The notes under the pieces: model-generated | Told to the model about the DNA's origin: nothing | Database searches by the model: none | The model's input: only the letters and a program-made list of their open reading frames with translations | Part shown: positions 1 to 9,653 of the stretch, piece by piece | Position numbering within the stretch: the stretch's first letter is position 1 | Layout: each line of letters begins with the position of its first letter | Translations under genes and position numbers: made by a program | Origin: Liolophura sinensis | Taxonomy: Eukaryota; Mollusca; Polyplacophora; Chitonida; Chitonidae | Length of the DNA: 64,000 nt | Reading direction: 5' to 3' | Assembly: GCF_032854445.1 (NCBI RefSeq) | Contig: NC_088304.1 | Coordinates: forward strand, 31,567,732 to 31,631,731

Positions 1-500
1 AATGGGTGCACGACGCCATCTTTGACAGGTGCACGACACCATCTTTGACAGGTGCACGACGCCATTTTTGACAGGTGCACGACGCCATTTTTGACAGGTG
101 CACGACACCATCTTTGACAGGTGCACATGTTAATGGGTGCACGACACCATCTTTGACAGGTGCACATGTTAATGGGTGCACGACACCATCTTTGACAGGT
201 GCACGACGCCATCTTTGACAGGTGCACGACGCCATCTTTGACAGGTGCACGACGCCATCTTTGACAGGTGCACATGTTAATGGGTGCACGGCACCATATT
301 TGACAGAAAGATATATACATGTTAATGGGTGCAAGGCGCCATATTTGACAGGTTCACATGCACATGTTAATGAATGCACGGCGCCATATTTGACAGGTAC
401 ATATGCACATGTTAATGGGTGCACGGCGCCATATTTGACAGGTACATATGTACATGTTAATGGGTGCACGGCACCATATTTGACAGGTACATATGTACAC
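1..500. repeat. Minisatellite with 23-bp and 45-bp units
   Basis: Bases 1-290 are mainly a 23-bp unit, GTGCACGACRCCATCTTTGA plus CAG, sometimes followed by a spacer containing CATGTTAATGG. Bases 290-500 switch to a 45-bp unit: CATGTTAATG starts at 318, 363, 408 and 453. The 45-bp unit is the same 23-bp core plus a 22-bp spacer. The array runs off the left edge of the window. The open frame at 222-536 exists only because 45 is a multiple of three, so I do not call it a gene. Confidence 0.93.
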
Positions 501-716
501 ATGCAACTTGGGGATGGCAGTGAGTTTCCTCATTGACTACATCAGTAAAAACCACAGGTGAAACTGCAACCAACATACAGCCTCATTGGTCAGTTGTAAC
601 ACTGATAAGTCTTGGTGAAAACAAATACTTTAGATGAATAGAAGTGATAACGACAATTAGACTGAATGAGTTGCATACAAAAACGTACAGGCCCTACAAA
701 AGCACCAATTTAATGG

Positions 717-974
717 CACACTTGCTCAGCTGGTTAGTGTGGTAGCACAGCGCATTGACCCAGGAGCCTCCAACCAATACGGTTGATGTGAGTTCAAGCC
801 TAGTTCATGCTGGCTTCCTCTCCAGCCGCACGTGGAAAGGTTTACAGGCAACCTGTGGATGGCTGTGGGTTTCCCCCCGGGCTGGTTTTCTCCCATCATA
901 ATGCTGGCTGCCTTCGTATAAGTGAAACATTCTTGAGTACGGCGTAAAGCACTAATCAAATAAATAAATAAAAA
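717..974 (+). mobile_element. SINE-A copy, near full length
   Basis: The copy reads from a tRNA-like head (TTGCTCAGCTGGTTAGTGTG, an A-box-like stretch, then GAGTTCAAGCC, B-box-like). The body holds GGCTTCCTCTCC, CAACCTGTGGATGGCTGTGG and ATAATGCTGGC. The tail holds GTATAAGTGAAACATTCTTG and ends in AAATAAATAAATAAAA. The layout matches the complete copy at 42140-42404 in the opposite orientation. Such elements are transcribed by RNA polymerase III and mobilised by a partner LINE. Confidence 0.88.
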
Positions 975-1559
975 TTGGCACATTTGGTTCATTTCCATCT
1001 GTAATTTCCCGTTTCCATGGCAACTATCTTTTTCCTATCGACCACTCAGATACAATGACAAACGGTATTATACATCGTTCATGAATGGCCTTTGCATCTG
1101 AATTATTAACCTATAACAACACCCGAGAGAAATGGCCTGTCACAAAAGCGCTCTGGTGAAAAAAGATGGTGTTTCTTCGGGTATTAACTGCAAACCTTGT
1201 TCATCTTGACTAAAAACCATCAAAAACAGGTTTTTTCCACTCCACCACCCATAAAGCCAGCAAATATAGAGCGGCAAGACTGATCCAGTATGTTGGTTGG
1301 ATACTCATATGACATGTACATGACACTTTGCACAGCCTAAATGTACTTTAGAGTGTATCTGCCATAGAAGTTCACCCAAAAGTGTGTTTTGGAGGCAAAT
1401 AAAGGATATGCAAACAATATTAATTTTGGTGCAGAAACTTACAGTTTTCCAGTAAGCAGGTAAGAAATCATCCTACCATGCAAACAGCAAACCAGAACAG
1501 AACTCTGTTCTCGTATCAGGCATTAATCATGTCAGCATGATTTTGTCAACAGCTTTCGA

Positions 1560-1816
1560 GGCCCTCGTGGCCTTGTGGTTACTGCGCTAGCACAGCACAA
1601 TATCCAGGAGCAACTGACCAATGCAATTACTGAATTCAAGTCAAGCTCATACTAGCTTCGTCTTTTGTGGGAAAGTCTGCCAGCAACCTGCGGAATGCAG
1701 TGGGTTACCCCCAGGTCTGCCCGGTTTCGCCCCATAATGTTGGCCACCAATGTATACGTAGAATACTCTTGAATACAGCATGCAACTCCAATCAAATATA
1801 TCGATAATAAATAAAA
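1560..1816 (+). mobile_element. SINE-A copy, diverged
   Basis: The head GGCCTTGTGGTTACTGCGCT is followed by a B-box-like GAATTCAAGTC, the body GTCTGCCAGCAACCTGCGGA, a GCCCGGTTTCGCCCCATAAT segment, and a decayed tail with AATACTCTTGAATACAGCAT and CCAATCAAATA. Many substitutions relative to the copies at 42.1 and 46.5 kb suggest an old insertion. Confidence 0.82.
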
Positions 1817-1912
1817 TGTGTTGATTTGATTTTAAGCATCCTGTCACATCAAGCAGTGCCTGCAGTACTGTATTCACAGCTGAGTTACACAGAAAATTGC
1901 TTCCTTACATCT

Positions 1913-2121
1913 GACTGATTGATTGCTCGGTGTTTTACGCCGTACTCAAGAATATTTCACTTATACGACGGCAGCCAGCACTATGGTGGGAGGAAACCGA
2001 GCAGAACCCAGGGGAAACCCACAATCATTCACTGGGGCAGGCCTTCTCACGTACGGCCAGAGAGGAAGACAGCATGAACTGAACTTGAACTCACATCAAA
2101 CGCATTGGTGAGAGTGCTTCT
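1913..2121 (-). mobile_element. SINE-A copy, head missing
   Basis: On the minus strand this is the SINE-A body and tail. The plus strand shows GTGTTTTACGCCGTACTCAA, then ATATTTCACTTATACGACGG, GTGGGAGGAAACCGAGC, ACGGCCAGAGAGGAAG and GAACTTGAACTCACA. Homology stops near GCATTGGTGAGAG, so the tRNA-like head is lost or truncated, as is common for incompletely reverse-transcribed SINEs. Confidence 0.85.
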
Positions 2122-2283
2122 ATACAGTTAGATGTTATTTTTTTTTTTGAAAGGAAAAGGTCTACAGAAATTGGCACAGGCATCATTTAATAGACCACTT
2201 AAAATTATGCATGAATATACTTTCAATTATTTTTTTAGACTTTTGTCACAAGAGTTAAAGGCGCTCAGACGTTTGAAATCTAA

Positions 2284-2510
2284 GGTGGGCTTTATCCACC
2301 ATACTATCAGAGTTCAGGAACTCTGACGTCACAGGAAGTTTATCCAAATCTAATCAGGACATTGAATGTTGGAACAACTCTTTTTATGTATGAGTAAAAG
2401 ATTACTAAAATAACCTTTCTGAATATTCCTTCCTTCTGGTGATCACAAAAAGGTAATGTGACATCAGAGTTCCTAGATACCGTCCGTATGGCTCATAAAG
2501 TCCACCATAC
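2284..2510. mobile_element. Possible foldback or MITE-like inverted repeat
   Basis: The left arm (about 2284-2332) contains GGTGGGCTTTATCC and GGAACTCTGACGTCAC. The right arm (about 2458-2510) reads GTGACATCAGAGTTCC and later CATAAAGTCCACC, an imperfect reverse complement in the same order. Near the inner end of the left arm is the perfect short palindrome CAGAGTTCAGGAACTCTG. Length and arm structure suggest a small non-autonomous element. No target-site duplication was confirmed. Confidence 0.45.
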
Positions 2511-2729
2511 AATTCAAATATTTGTATGGCTTTCAACACTCTTCAAAAAAATCTAAAAAAATAAATTAATATTTTAATGCATAGGTTTCAGTTGCCTGTT
2601 CGATGAACCTTACTTCATATTTTAGCTATATATGAAAGTATGGTGAGGAAAGTCCACAAAATTATAGCTAAATTAGAATTTCCGAAATTCATTCCAGGTT
2701 TAAATGGTAATAAATCAGAAAATAATTGT

Positions 2730-3025
2730 GGTACAATTGACGCACATGGACCCTGTCATGCCTATTGAGTTTCATGAAAATTCAATCACAAATGTAGGAA
2801 ATGATGTGTTGACTCATTAGATAGAAGTCTTGATTCTATGTTTAAAGGGCAATAACTTCAGGAAAGACTGATGAGGTGCAAAGCAAATAGCACATTCACT
2901 ACCTCACACGAACTCCATCCTGCCCTCTCAGTTTCATAAAAATCCAATCATTACTGCAGGAAGAGATGCATTGAAAAGGTACTGATTACGAACAGACAGA
3001 CAGATAACCTGATCGCTGTCATCAT
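2730..3025. repeat. Possible interspersed repeat with internal duplication
   Basis: Two related segments occur about 170 bp apart: GTTTCATGAAAATTCAATCA near 2769 and GTTTCATAAAAATCCAATCA near 2930, each followed by a similar GNAGGAA...GATG...TTGA stretch. The region ends in a short GACAGACAGA run near 2995. I recall this combination as common in mollusc interspersed repeats, but no family is assigned. Confidence 0.4.
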
Positions 3026-4197
3026 GATACACAAGTGAACCACATAATAAATGAAATATAAATTCAGTCTGTTGCTAAAAATAATCTGAATATTCGTTTT
3101 TTTGTAGATTACATGTATGTCTGCATGGATACAAAAATTAGCATTTCTTGATGAACTTATAATCTTGTACCTACTTCAAAAAAAGAAAAAAAGAAAAAAA
3201 ATTCATTTTTAAAATATCATACCCAATACAAATTACTAAGTACTAATATTATTCACTGATATTGTTATCTCTAACACATCCCTACATGCCTGTACATCTA
3301 CACATGTAGATAGTTTCCAATAATCTCTCTGCTTGTAAGGTCTGACGGATCTCTGACCATCAGTAATTTGGAAAGGATACATACTTGTTACAGACATTCA
3401 TCATACCAGAAACACTTAATTATGTGTGTCAGGTCTAATCTATTGTGACGAGCTGTAAAGACTCAAAGCTCAGGAAATCTTCTCGCCCCAACTGACAAAA
3501 GGGGCTTTGACAAGAAGCCGTGTTTATCGGGAGTGTTGTTCTAATATTGATGTGATCACAGGGTTCAAGTACATGATTTGTCCCAAATCCCTAGCCGACC
3601 AATCGATGAACTGATAGTCAGCGTAATGGGTCCAGCGCTCGGCAACCACCCTTTCAGATCAATCTCTATATCGAGAGACAAGGCCCTGCGACCCCGCACA
3701 TCTTTAAACTTGCCTCATGGGGAATGTACCTGTCATTCATACAGCTCTGATAGCTACAATAAGATCCCTAAAAATTCCACAGTTAGACCAGAATAGAAAT
3801 GCAACAGCCTGCACTTGACAAGAGATAAAATCATATAACAGTTCTCAAACATGTCAAAACATGACAATAATACAGACTGCCAGGAATCTCTCAAACAAAC
3901 CACAAGCAAATCAACAATGAACTAAAATTTCAAATATCCCTACCGTACATCACCTAATGTTTCGTATGTAAAAATGCACTTTCAGAAGCACACAAAAGCT
4001 TAAAAATCATACTTTTGATGCCCACATTTAAAAAATTAAATCTTAATACAAAAAAAGAGAATTAATCCATGAAAAATGTGTCACTTAAGAAATGGTAAAC
4101 TTAAGTTGAAATACTCTGTTTACAATTAGCTTTATTTATCTTTATAGACACTTCAAGGTTTGTGTAGATTGTGGGTTGATGGAAAAATGTGCAATTC
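3026..4197. other. Unassigned non-coding sequence
   Basis: This stretch is AT-rich with A-runs near 3178-3205. Short open frames such as 3578-3796 show no recognisable domain, no supporting splice signals and no codon pattern. If the CNG channel continues to the left, this lies in one of its introns. Confidence 0.5.
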
Positions 4198-4283
4198 AAC
4201 ATGTTTTACGTCATACACAAGAATATTTCACTTATATGACAGCATCAGCATTATGGTGGGAAGAAATCGGGCCGAACTACATG
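4198..4283 (-). mobile_element. SINE-A fragment (tail end)
   Basis: The plus strand shows GTTTTACGTCATACACAAGA, TATTTCACTTATATGACAGC and CATTATGGTGGGAAGAAATC, matching the 3' tail of SINE-A in reverse orientation. The body and head are absent. Confidence 0.75.
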
Positions 4284-5198
4284 TAAGTACAATGTCCTTA
4301 CCATGGACACAAATATTTAGTAGAACTACGGTATACCAGGAATACACGGACACTGAATAAACACAGCTGCTGGACACAAGTACATCATAAAACATCAATT
4401 TGCTGGGAGCCAAAATCAACCCTGACAATAAGGCCAAGAGGAAAACATATCCAAGAGTGACAAATTCGACCAGGGATAAAATATCCTCCCACAAATTACA
4501 GACCTTTTTGTTTACCCGTCCCTCATGTTGAACAGCCCCCACTGGATCAACCCTTTTATCCTGAAGGACATCGTCTGTGTCCTTGATTGATACAAGCAAT
4601 AACCTGTCTATTAAATCATAAAGGCAATGAACTACATTCTCTTAGGGGGTGGGGGGTGGGGGCAGCATAGAGGTCTACCTAGGCCTTTAGCCTACCGCTT
4701 GTTTGTTTTCTCCCTCAGCCTGGTTTTATCTCCCTACCCTCATCAATCAGTCTGCTAGTGTAAGTGCAACTGCAACTACATTTGCTGAGGAAACTTCTTT
4801 TGATAGTTATGACACCATTTATGGAACTACTGAATGTCATGTTTGAATGTTTCGTCAAAACCAAAGCATTTCATGTATACATCACTTCAGCCTGTCATTA
4901 TCATCTGTTCATAAGATGTACCTGTAGGCATCTAGATCAAAGGAAGCTACCTTTTTATAAAACAAGCATGACAATCACACCGATGCCTGTGATCAGTAAA
5001 ATACAGCATACTGGCACAAAAACAGGTAGTGAATGTTAAGAAGAAATATCAGTAAATATTGATTCATGTTTGTTCTGTGAACAATTAAGATATAATAGCA
5101 TGCCAGATTTGAACAATTAATTTTTCCACACACTTCCACATACTCCATGTATCAAAATGTTTGGTCATCATTCATGCTCAAAATATGACTTCAAAGTA
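4284..5198. other. Unassigned sequence with a short G-rich tract
   Basis: No gene was recognised. A G-rich run at 4645-4662 (GGGGGTGGGGGGTGGGGG) could form a G-quadruplex on the plus strand. Open frames at 4228-4599 (minus) and 4764-5039 (plus) have no recognisable domain and are not called. Confidence 0.5.
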
Positions 5199-6540
5199 AG
5201 CCAATGCCAGTCATCCCATGACCGCCCACAGGTTACTACGGGACCTTCCACTGTGTGACTGGAGAGGAAGCCAATGCCAGTCATCCCATGACCACCCACA
5301 GGATACTACGGGACCTTCCACTGTATTACTGGAGAGGAAGCCAATGCCAGTCATCCAATGACCACCCACAGGTTACTACGGGACCTTCCACTGTATTACT
5401 GGAGAGGAAGCCAATGCCAGTCATCCCTTGACCACCCACAGGTTATTACAAGACCTTCCACTGTATGACGGGAGAGGAAGCCAATGCCAGTCATCCCTTG
5501 ACCACCCACAGGTTACTATCCGACCTTCCACTGTATGACTGGAGAGGAAGCCAGTGCCAGTCATCCCATGACCACCTACAGGTTACTACGGGACCTTCCA
5601 CTGTATGACTGGAGAGGAAGCCAATACCAGTCATCCCATGACCACCCACAGGTTACTACGGGACCTTCTACTGTGTGACTGGAGAGGAAGCCAATGCCAG
5701 TCATCCCTTGACCACCTACAGGTTACTACCGGACCTTCCACTGTGTGACTGGAGGGGAAGCCAGTGCCAGTCATCCCATGACTGCCTGCAAGTTACTACG
5801 GGACCTTCCACTGTATGACAGGAGAGGAAGCCAATGCCAGTCATCCCATGACCACCCACAGGTTACTATGGGACCTTCCACTGTATGACAGGAGAGGAAG
5901 CCAATGCCAGTCATCCCATGATCACCCACACGTTACTACAGGATCTTCCACTGTATGACTGGAGGGGAAGCCAATACCAGTCATCCCATGATCACCCACA
6001 GGTTACTACGGGACCTTCTACTGTATGACTGGAGAGGAAGCCAATGCCAGTCATCCCATGACCACCCACAGGTTACTATGGGACCTTCCACTGTATGACA
6101 GGAGAGGAAGCCAATACCAGTCATCCCATGATCACCCACACGTTACTATGGGACCTTCTACTGTATGACAGGAGAGGACGCCAATGCCAGTCATCCCTTG
6201 ACCACCCACAGGTTACTACAAGACCTTCCATTGTATGACTGGAGGGGAAGCCAATGCCAGTCATCCCATGACCACTCACAGGTTACTACCGGACCTTCCA
6301 CTGTGTGACTGGAGAGGAAGCCAATGCCAGTCATCCCATGATTGCCCACAGGTTACTACAGGACCTTCCACTGTATGACTGGAGAGGAAGCCAATGCCAA
6401 TCACCCCATGACCACCCACAGGTTACTACGGGACCTTCCACAGTGTGACTGGAGAGGAAGCCAATGCCAGTCATCCCATGACCACCCACAGGTTACTACG
6501 GGACCTTCCACTGTATGACTGGAGAGGAAGCCAGCATGAG
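5199..6540. repeat. 70-bp minisatellite derived from SINE-A
   Basis: About 19 copies of a 70-bp unit: CCAATGCCAGTCATCC starts at 5201, 5271, 5341 and 5411, and continues in register. The unit carries ACCACCCACAGGTTACTACG, GGACCTTCCACTGT and ACTGGAGAGGAAGCCA. These match, in order, the SINE-A body on the minus strand: ACAACCATCCACAGGTTG, AGACCTTCCCACGTA and GCCGGAGAGGAAGCCAGC. The last unit runs directly into a SINE-A head (6521-6634), so the array appears to have expanded inside a SINE copy. Confidence 0.9.
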
Positions 6541-6634
6541 CTGGATTTTAAAACTCAGCAATTGCATTAGTGAGAGGCTCGACCCTTGGTCACTGTGCTA
6601 CGCAAGCACGCTAATCACTGGACCACTGAGGTCC
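6521..6634 (-). mobile_element. SINE-A head bordering the 70-bp array
   Basis: The plus strand reads GGAGAGGAAGCCAGCATGAG, CTGGATTTTAAAACTCAG, TGAGAGGCTC and GCACGCTAATCACTGGACCA, then CTGAGGTCC. This is the reverse complement of the SINE-A tRNA-like head and the start of its body. The expected tail on the left side of the array (before 5199) was not found, so the element is a remnant. Confidence 0.85.
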
Positions 6635-6954
6635 TCTCCTTGAACAGTCTCCAGATGTTTAGCTGTTTCAATGATACTAGACAGCTGATATGTAAACATG
6701 CAATCATCTCCAATATCATCATTATACGTGACGACGACAGAGTCTATACTCCACCATAATCGAGGAGGGCTTATTCCATATAGCCAGCCATATCTGACAT
6801 GATTCACATCTTAAAACACATCAAAATGCTTAGATTCTGACACACTGATGCAGTAATTTCGACACGTTTATGTGAAGCTGTTAATAAACTTTGATGAGAT
6901 GGTCAAAATTTACTGTCTAGGGTCTAAATATATCATCTAAAATTGTATTTCAGA

Positions 6955-7185
6955 TTTTGACATACTGTAATTCTTCAACCTTTTGCGCAGGCTTGCAAAA
7001 TGTTTATTCAAGCGTGTTCTGAAGGCATAATTTTGTGTTCACTGATAAAATTATACTTTTTGGGAAACCCTGAAACTGACCAATCCAGCCAATGTGGTTT
7101 ATTCTCCAAAATCAAATTAAAAATATGCATAAATTTCACTGAAACTTGCTCTTTAATACGCAAAAAGATTGAGGAATTAGGGCAA
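6955..7185 (+). repeat. Interspersed repeat family C copy
   Basis: This shares an ordered series of blocks with 42985-43190 (plus) and 51233-51432 (minus): ATACTGTAATTCTTCAA, TTTGCAAR, TGTTTATTCAAG, TGAAACTGACCAATCCA and CAAATTAAAAATATGCATAA. Three diverged copies in 45 kb imply an old transposable element. No transposase or reverse transcriptase is visible. The open frame at 7000-7272 lies in this repeat and is not called. Confidence 0.72.
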
Positions 7186-7237
7186 GTCAAAAACATCTTT
7201 GATACGATAATGAATCCAAGGCATCACCACATACATG

Positions 7238-7306
7238 TCACAAGTTTTCGATCCACATGGCAGGTCACTTGACAATGATCCCTGCACATGGATCGAAAGC
7301 TTGTGA
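7238..7306. other. Perfect-core hairpin (short inverted repeat)
   Basis: The left arm TCACAAGTTTTCGATCCA (from 7238) pairs with the right arm TGGATCGAAAGCTTGTGA (to about 7305) with one mismatch, then less perfectly towards the loop (CATGGCAGG against CCTGCACATG). The loop is about eight bases around CTTGACAA. It could form a stable RNA hairpin or cruciform. Confidence 0.65.
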
Positions 7307-7308
7307 AA

Positions 7309-8140
7309 CCTTTTACATTTGAAGATACCTGGACTTCATTATTATTACTGAACTTACATACAACTATAAATCTTAAGCAGTATATAATCTTGTATTTGAG
7401 ATAATATACTGACATGATCACCTGTTCTCCAGTGAAAAGCCAATTTACCCTAACAATACCACCTTGAAGCGAAGTATGGTCAATCTTTAAAGATCTGGGA
7501 GATTACAAGCTCTCTCTTTTCCCATCAAACTAATTGTATGTACTCGTTGAGATGTACTATCAATATCTCAGGGAGTGATCATTTTCCACAGGAAGATCAC
7601 ACCAACATATTATCATCCTGATTATCAACACCACCACAATTCGTAATCAAGCCTGTGAAATTTGAGGGTTGAATGAGGGTGCACTGGGCGGGTAAAAAAC
7701 AATTCCAGCACCCTAACAATGTCGGCCTCTTACTCAATATACCACGCTAAGCATTAAATGCCCCTCCCCGACACATATGCAAGAGAAAGTATACATATGA
7801 TACAAGATAATGGAGTCACAGTTCCATTGACCTTGACTATAATAAGTCAAGATTAATGAAGACAATATGAAGTTTTTCTACATGAATAGGTGCACGTGTG
7901 AAATATGTTTGATTAAAATTATTTAAAGAGTTCAAGGGATATTGTTTTTTTTTCTTTTTTACACAAGCCTATCCCAAAATATAACGATGAAAGATGACTT
8001 GGTGTTTTCCCAATGTCTCACTGTCACAGTGTACATGTGATATGTTTGGTAAACCTGGCTAGAGGTGTTCAACAGGTAAAGTGTTCACAGACAACTGACG
8101 GCAAAAACAGCTAATTTGGTTGAAGGTTAACAATGGCATA
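7309..8140. other. Unassigned non-coding sequence
   Basis: AT-rich sequence with a T-run near 7943-7960. No gene, tandem array or recognised mobile element was found here. Confidence 0.5.
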
Positions 8141-8320
8141 AGGGCCTCCATGGCCTATTGGTTAGTGTGCTAACCATTCTAACTGTGAGTTCAAGCCCAG
8201 CTCATTCTAGCTTCCTCTCTGCTCCAGCAACCATCTGGTTGCTCGGTTGTATAAGTGAAATATTCTTGAGTGTGGCATAAACAAATTAATCAATCAATCA
8301 ATCAATCAATAAACAAATAT
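8141..8320 (+). mobile_element. SINE-A copy with internal deletion and ATCA tail
   Basis: The head GGGCCTCCATGGCCTATTGG TTAGTGTGC is followed by GTGAGTTCAAGCCCAGCTCA (B-box region) and GCTTCCTCTCTG. The sequence then jumps to the tail, GTATAAGTGAAATATTCTTG. Most of the central body is deleted. The 3' end is an (AATC)n microsatellite of about six units rather than the usual ATAAATAA tail. Confidence 0.82.
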
Positions 8321-9143
8321 AGGACATGTACAGCCATGCATTCTAAAAGGTCATGTGACTGAACAGATTGTTTTGTTTAATCAGAAAAACCAAAATGCTT
8401 AAATTGTCTTGGTTTTAAGTTTACTCCACATGAAAACAATTTTGGAGTTCCATAGAAGACATCTAGTGACATGTGTATGACTCGTATTTTATGATTGTAT
8501 GTAAATTCATGAGTTTTAAAAGTTTTTTTGAGGACAAAATTTTAATGAGGGGAGGTAGAAATAAGAGATTGGAACAATTTAATGTTGGAGATTATCAGTG
8601 GATTTACAGCAGATTAATAACCACTCTAAAACAAAGTACATATATATCAGATAAAAGATGTTTCAAAACTCTCCAGGAAAATTAGACTTATTTTTTGTAC
8701 AATTTTTCTAACCAAGTAAAACTGTGCTAAAAGATCAGATTCTACAGTGGTATGTTGTGACCCAGAAGGCATCAATTACGTCACATCTATGCTTTTTGCC
8801 TGAAATAATCTGTTTCAAGGTTGAATCATGGAATGCATTCATAGATCTACAAGTATATGCATTTGGAATGATGAAATATAGCAGTCCCTTATGTGTTAAG
8901 TAGCAAAAACCTTATGTGAAATCCCTGGTCCCATTATGGTCAGAAAAGGCCACGGTGAAAATAGAATAATTTATTCAAATGCAATTTACTACGTTAAACA
9001 AACTGTCCAAAAAAAAAAAAAAGAAAAAGAAATCCGACTATTTTCCTAGACAATTTTTTAATGGTCTTTCACCTGATACATACTTCATTCTAGAGTGTTC
9101 CTTGCCTTTAAGTGGTAGAACTGATATTAAACCACAAAACTCT
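8321..9143. other. Unassigned sequence
   Basis: No gene was recognised. An A-rich run lies at about 9007-9031. The open frames 8473-8685 and 8979-9179 are AT-rich, and the second runs into the 23-bp array, so neither is called. Confidence 0.5.
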
Positions 9144-9363
9144 TATAATATTGTGATGACCCACTATATAATATTGTGATGACCCACTATATAATATTGT
9201 GATGACCAACTATGTAATATTGTGATGACCCACTATATAATATTGTGATGACCCACTATGTAATATTGTGATGACCCACTATATAATATTGTGATGACCC
9301 ACTATGTAATATTGTGATGACCCACTATGTAATATTGTGATGACCCACTATGTAATATTGTGA
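9144..9363. repeat. 23-bp minisatellite in the CNG intron
   Basis: About nine to ten copies of AATATTGTGATGACCCACTA plus TRT: TTGTGATGAC recurs at 9151 and 9174, and every 23 bp after. It lies about 290 bp beyond the CNG exon's splice donor, so it is intronic with respect to that gene. Copies differ mostly at one position (TATAT against TATGT), suggesting recent expansion. Confidence 0.92.
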
Positions 9364-9645
9364 ATTTCCCACCCAGAACTAAAAAATATTGTGGCTCTTA
9401 AAAAGTGATGGAAACAAATATATTCATACTGTGTGCTTCCATAGTTGGTAAAAATTGCTTAAATATAAACAGATGAATATGCAAACCTTTAATTTTTCTT
9501 CTTGGAACTTTAAACAGAACTTGGTGAAATGCTGGAGTTAAATGTTATAATCATTTCATTTTCTCACTGTTTGTATCTGAAATATCTGACAATTTGAGGG
9601 CACTATAGTGCTAATACACATTTTTTAGCTGAAATTGTGAAGGTC

Positions 9646-9653
9646 ATACTTAC
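9646..9653 (-). promoter_or_regulatory. Splice donor of the CNG channel exon
   Basis: On the minus strand the coding frame runs to TTGGGA and then GTAAGTAT, a near-consensus 5' splice site. Reading through would give a stop codon two codons later, right after the conserved pore region, where the family continues into S6. The donor leaves two bases of a split codon (phase 2). Confidence 0.85.

Noticed and set aside
1-300. Array resembling CRISPR repeats
   Set aside because: Units are tandem with no unique spacers, no cas genes are present, and the genome is animal-like.
222-536. A 104-codon frame with repeated TGAYVHVNGCTAPYL-like units
   Set aside because: It comes from the 45-bp repeat unit (15 codons) and stops soon after the array ends.
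1-9645. Search for the remaining CNG exons (S6, C-linker, nucleotide-binding domain) on the minus strand
   Set aside because: No minus-strand frame shows the expected S6 or phosphate-binding-cassette motifs. Short exons could be missed, but the rest is more likely outside the window.
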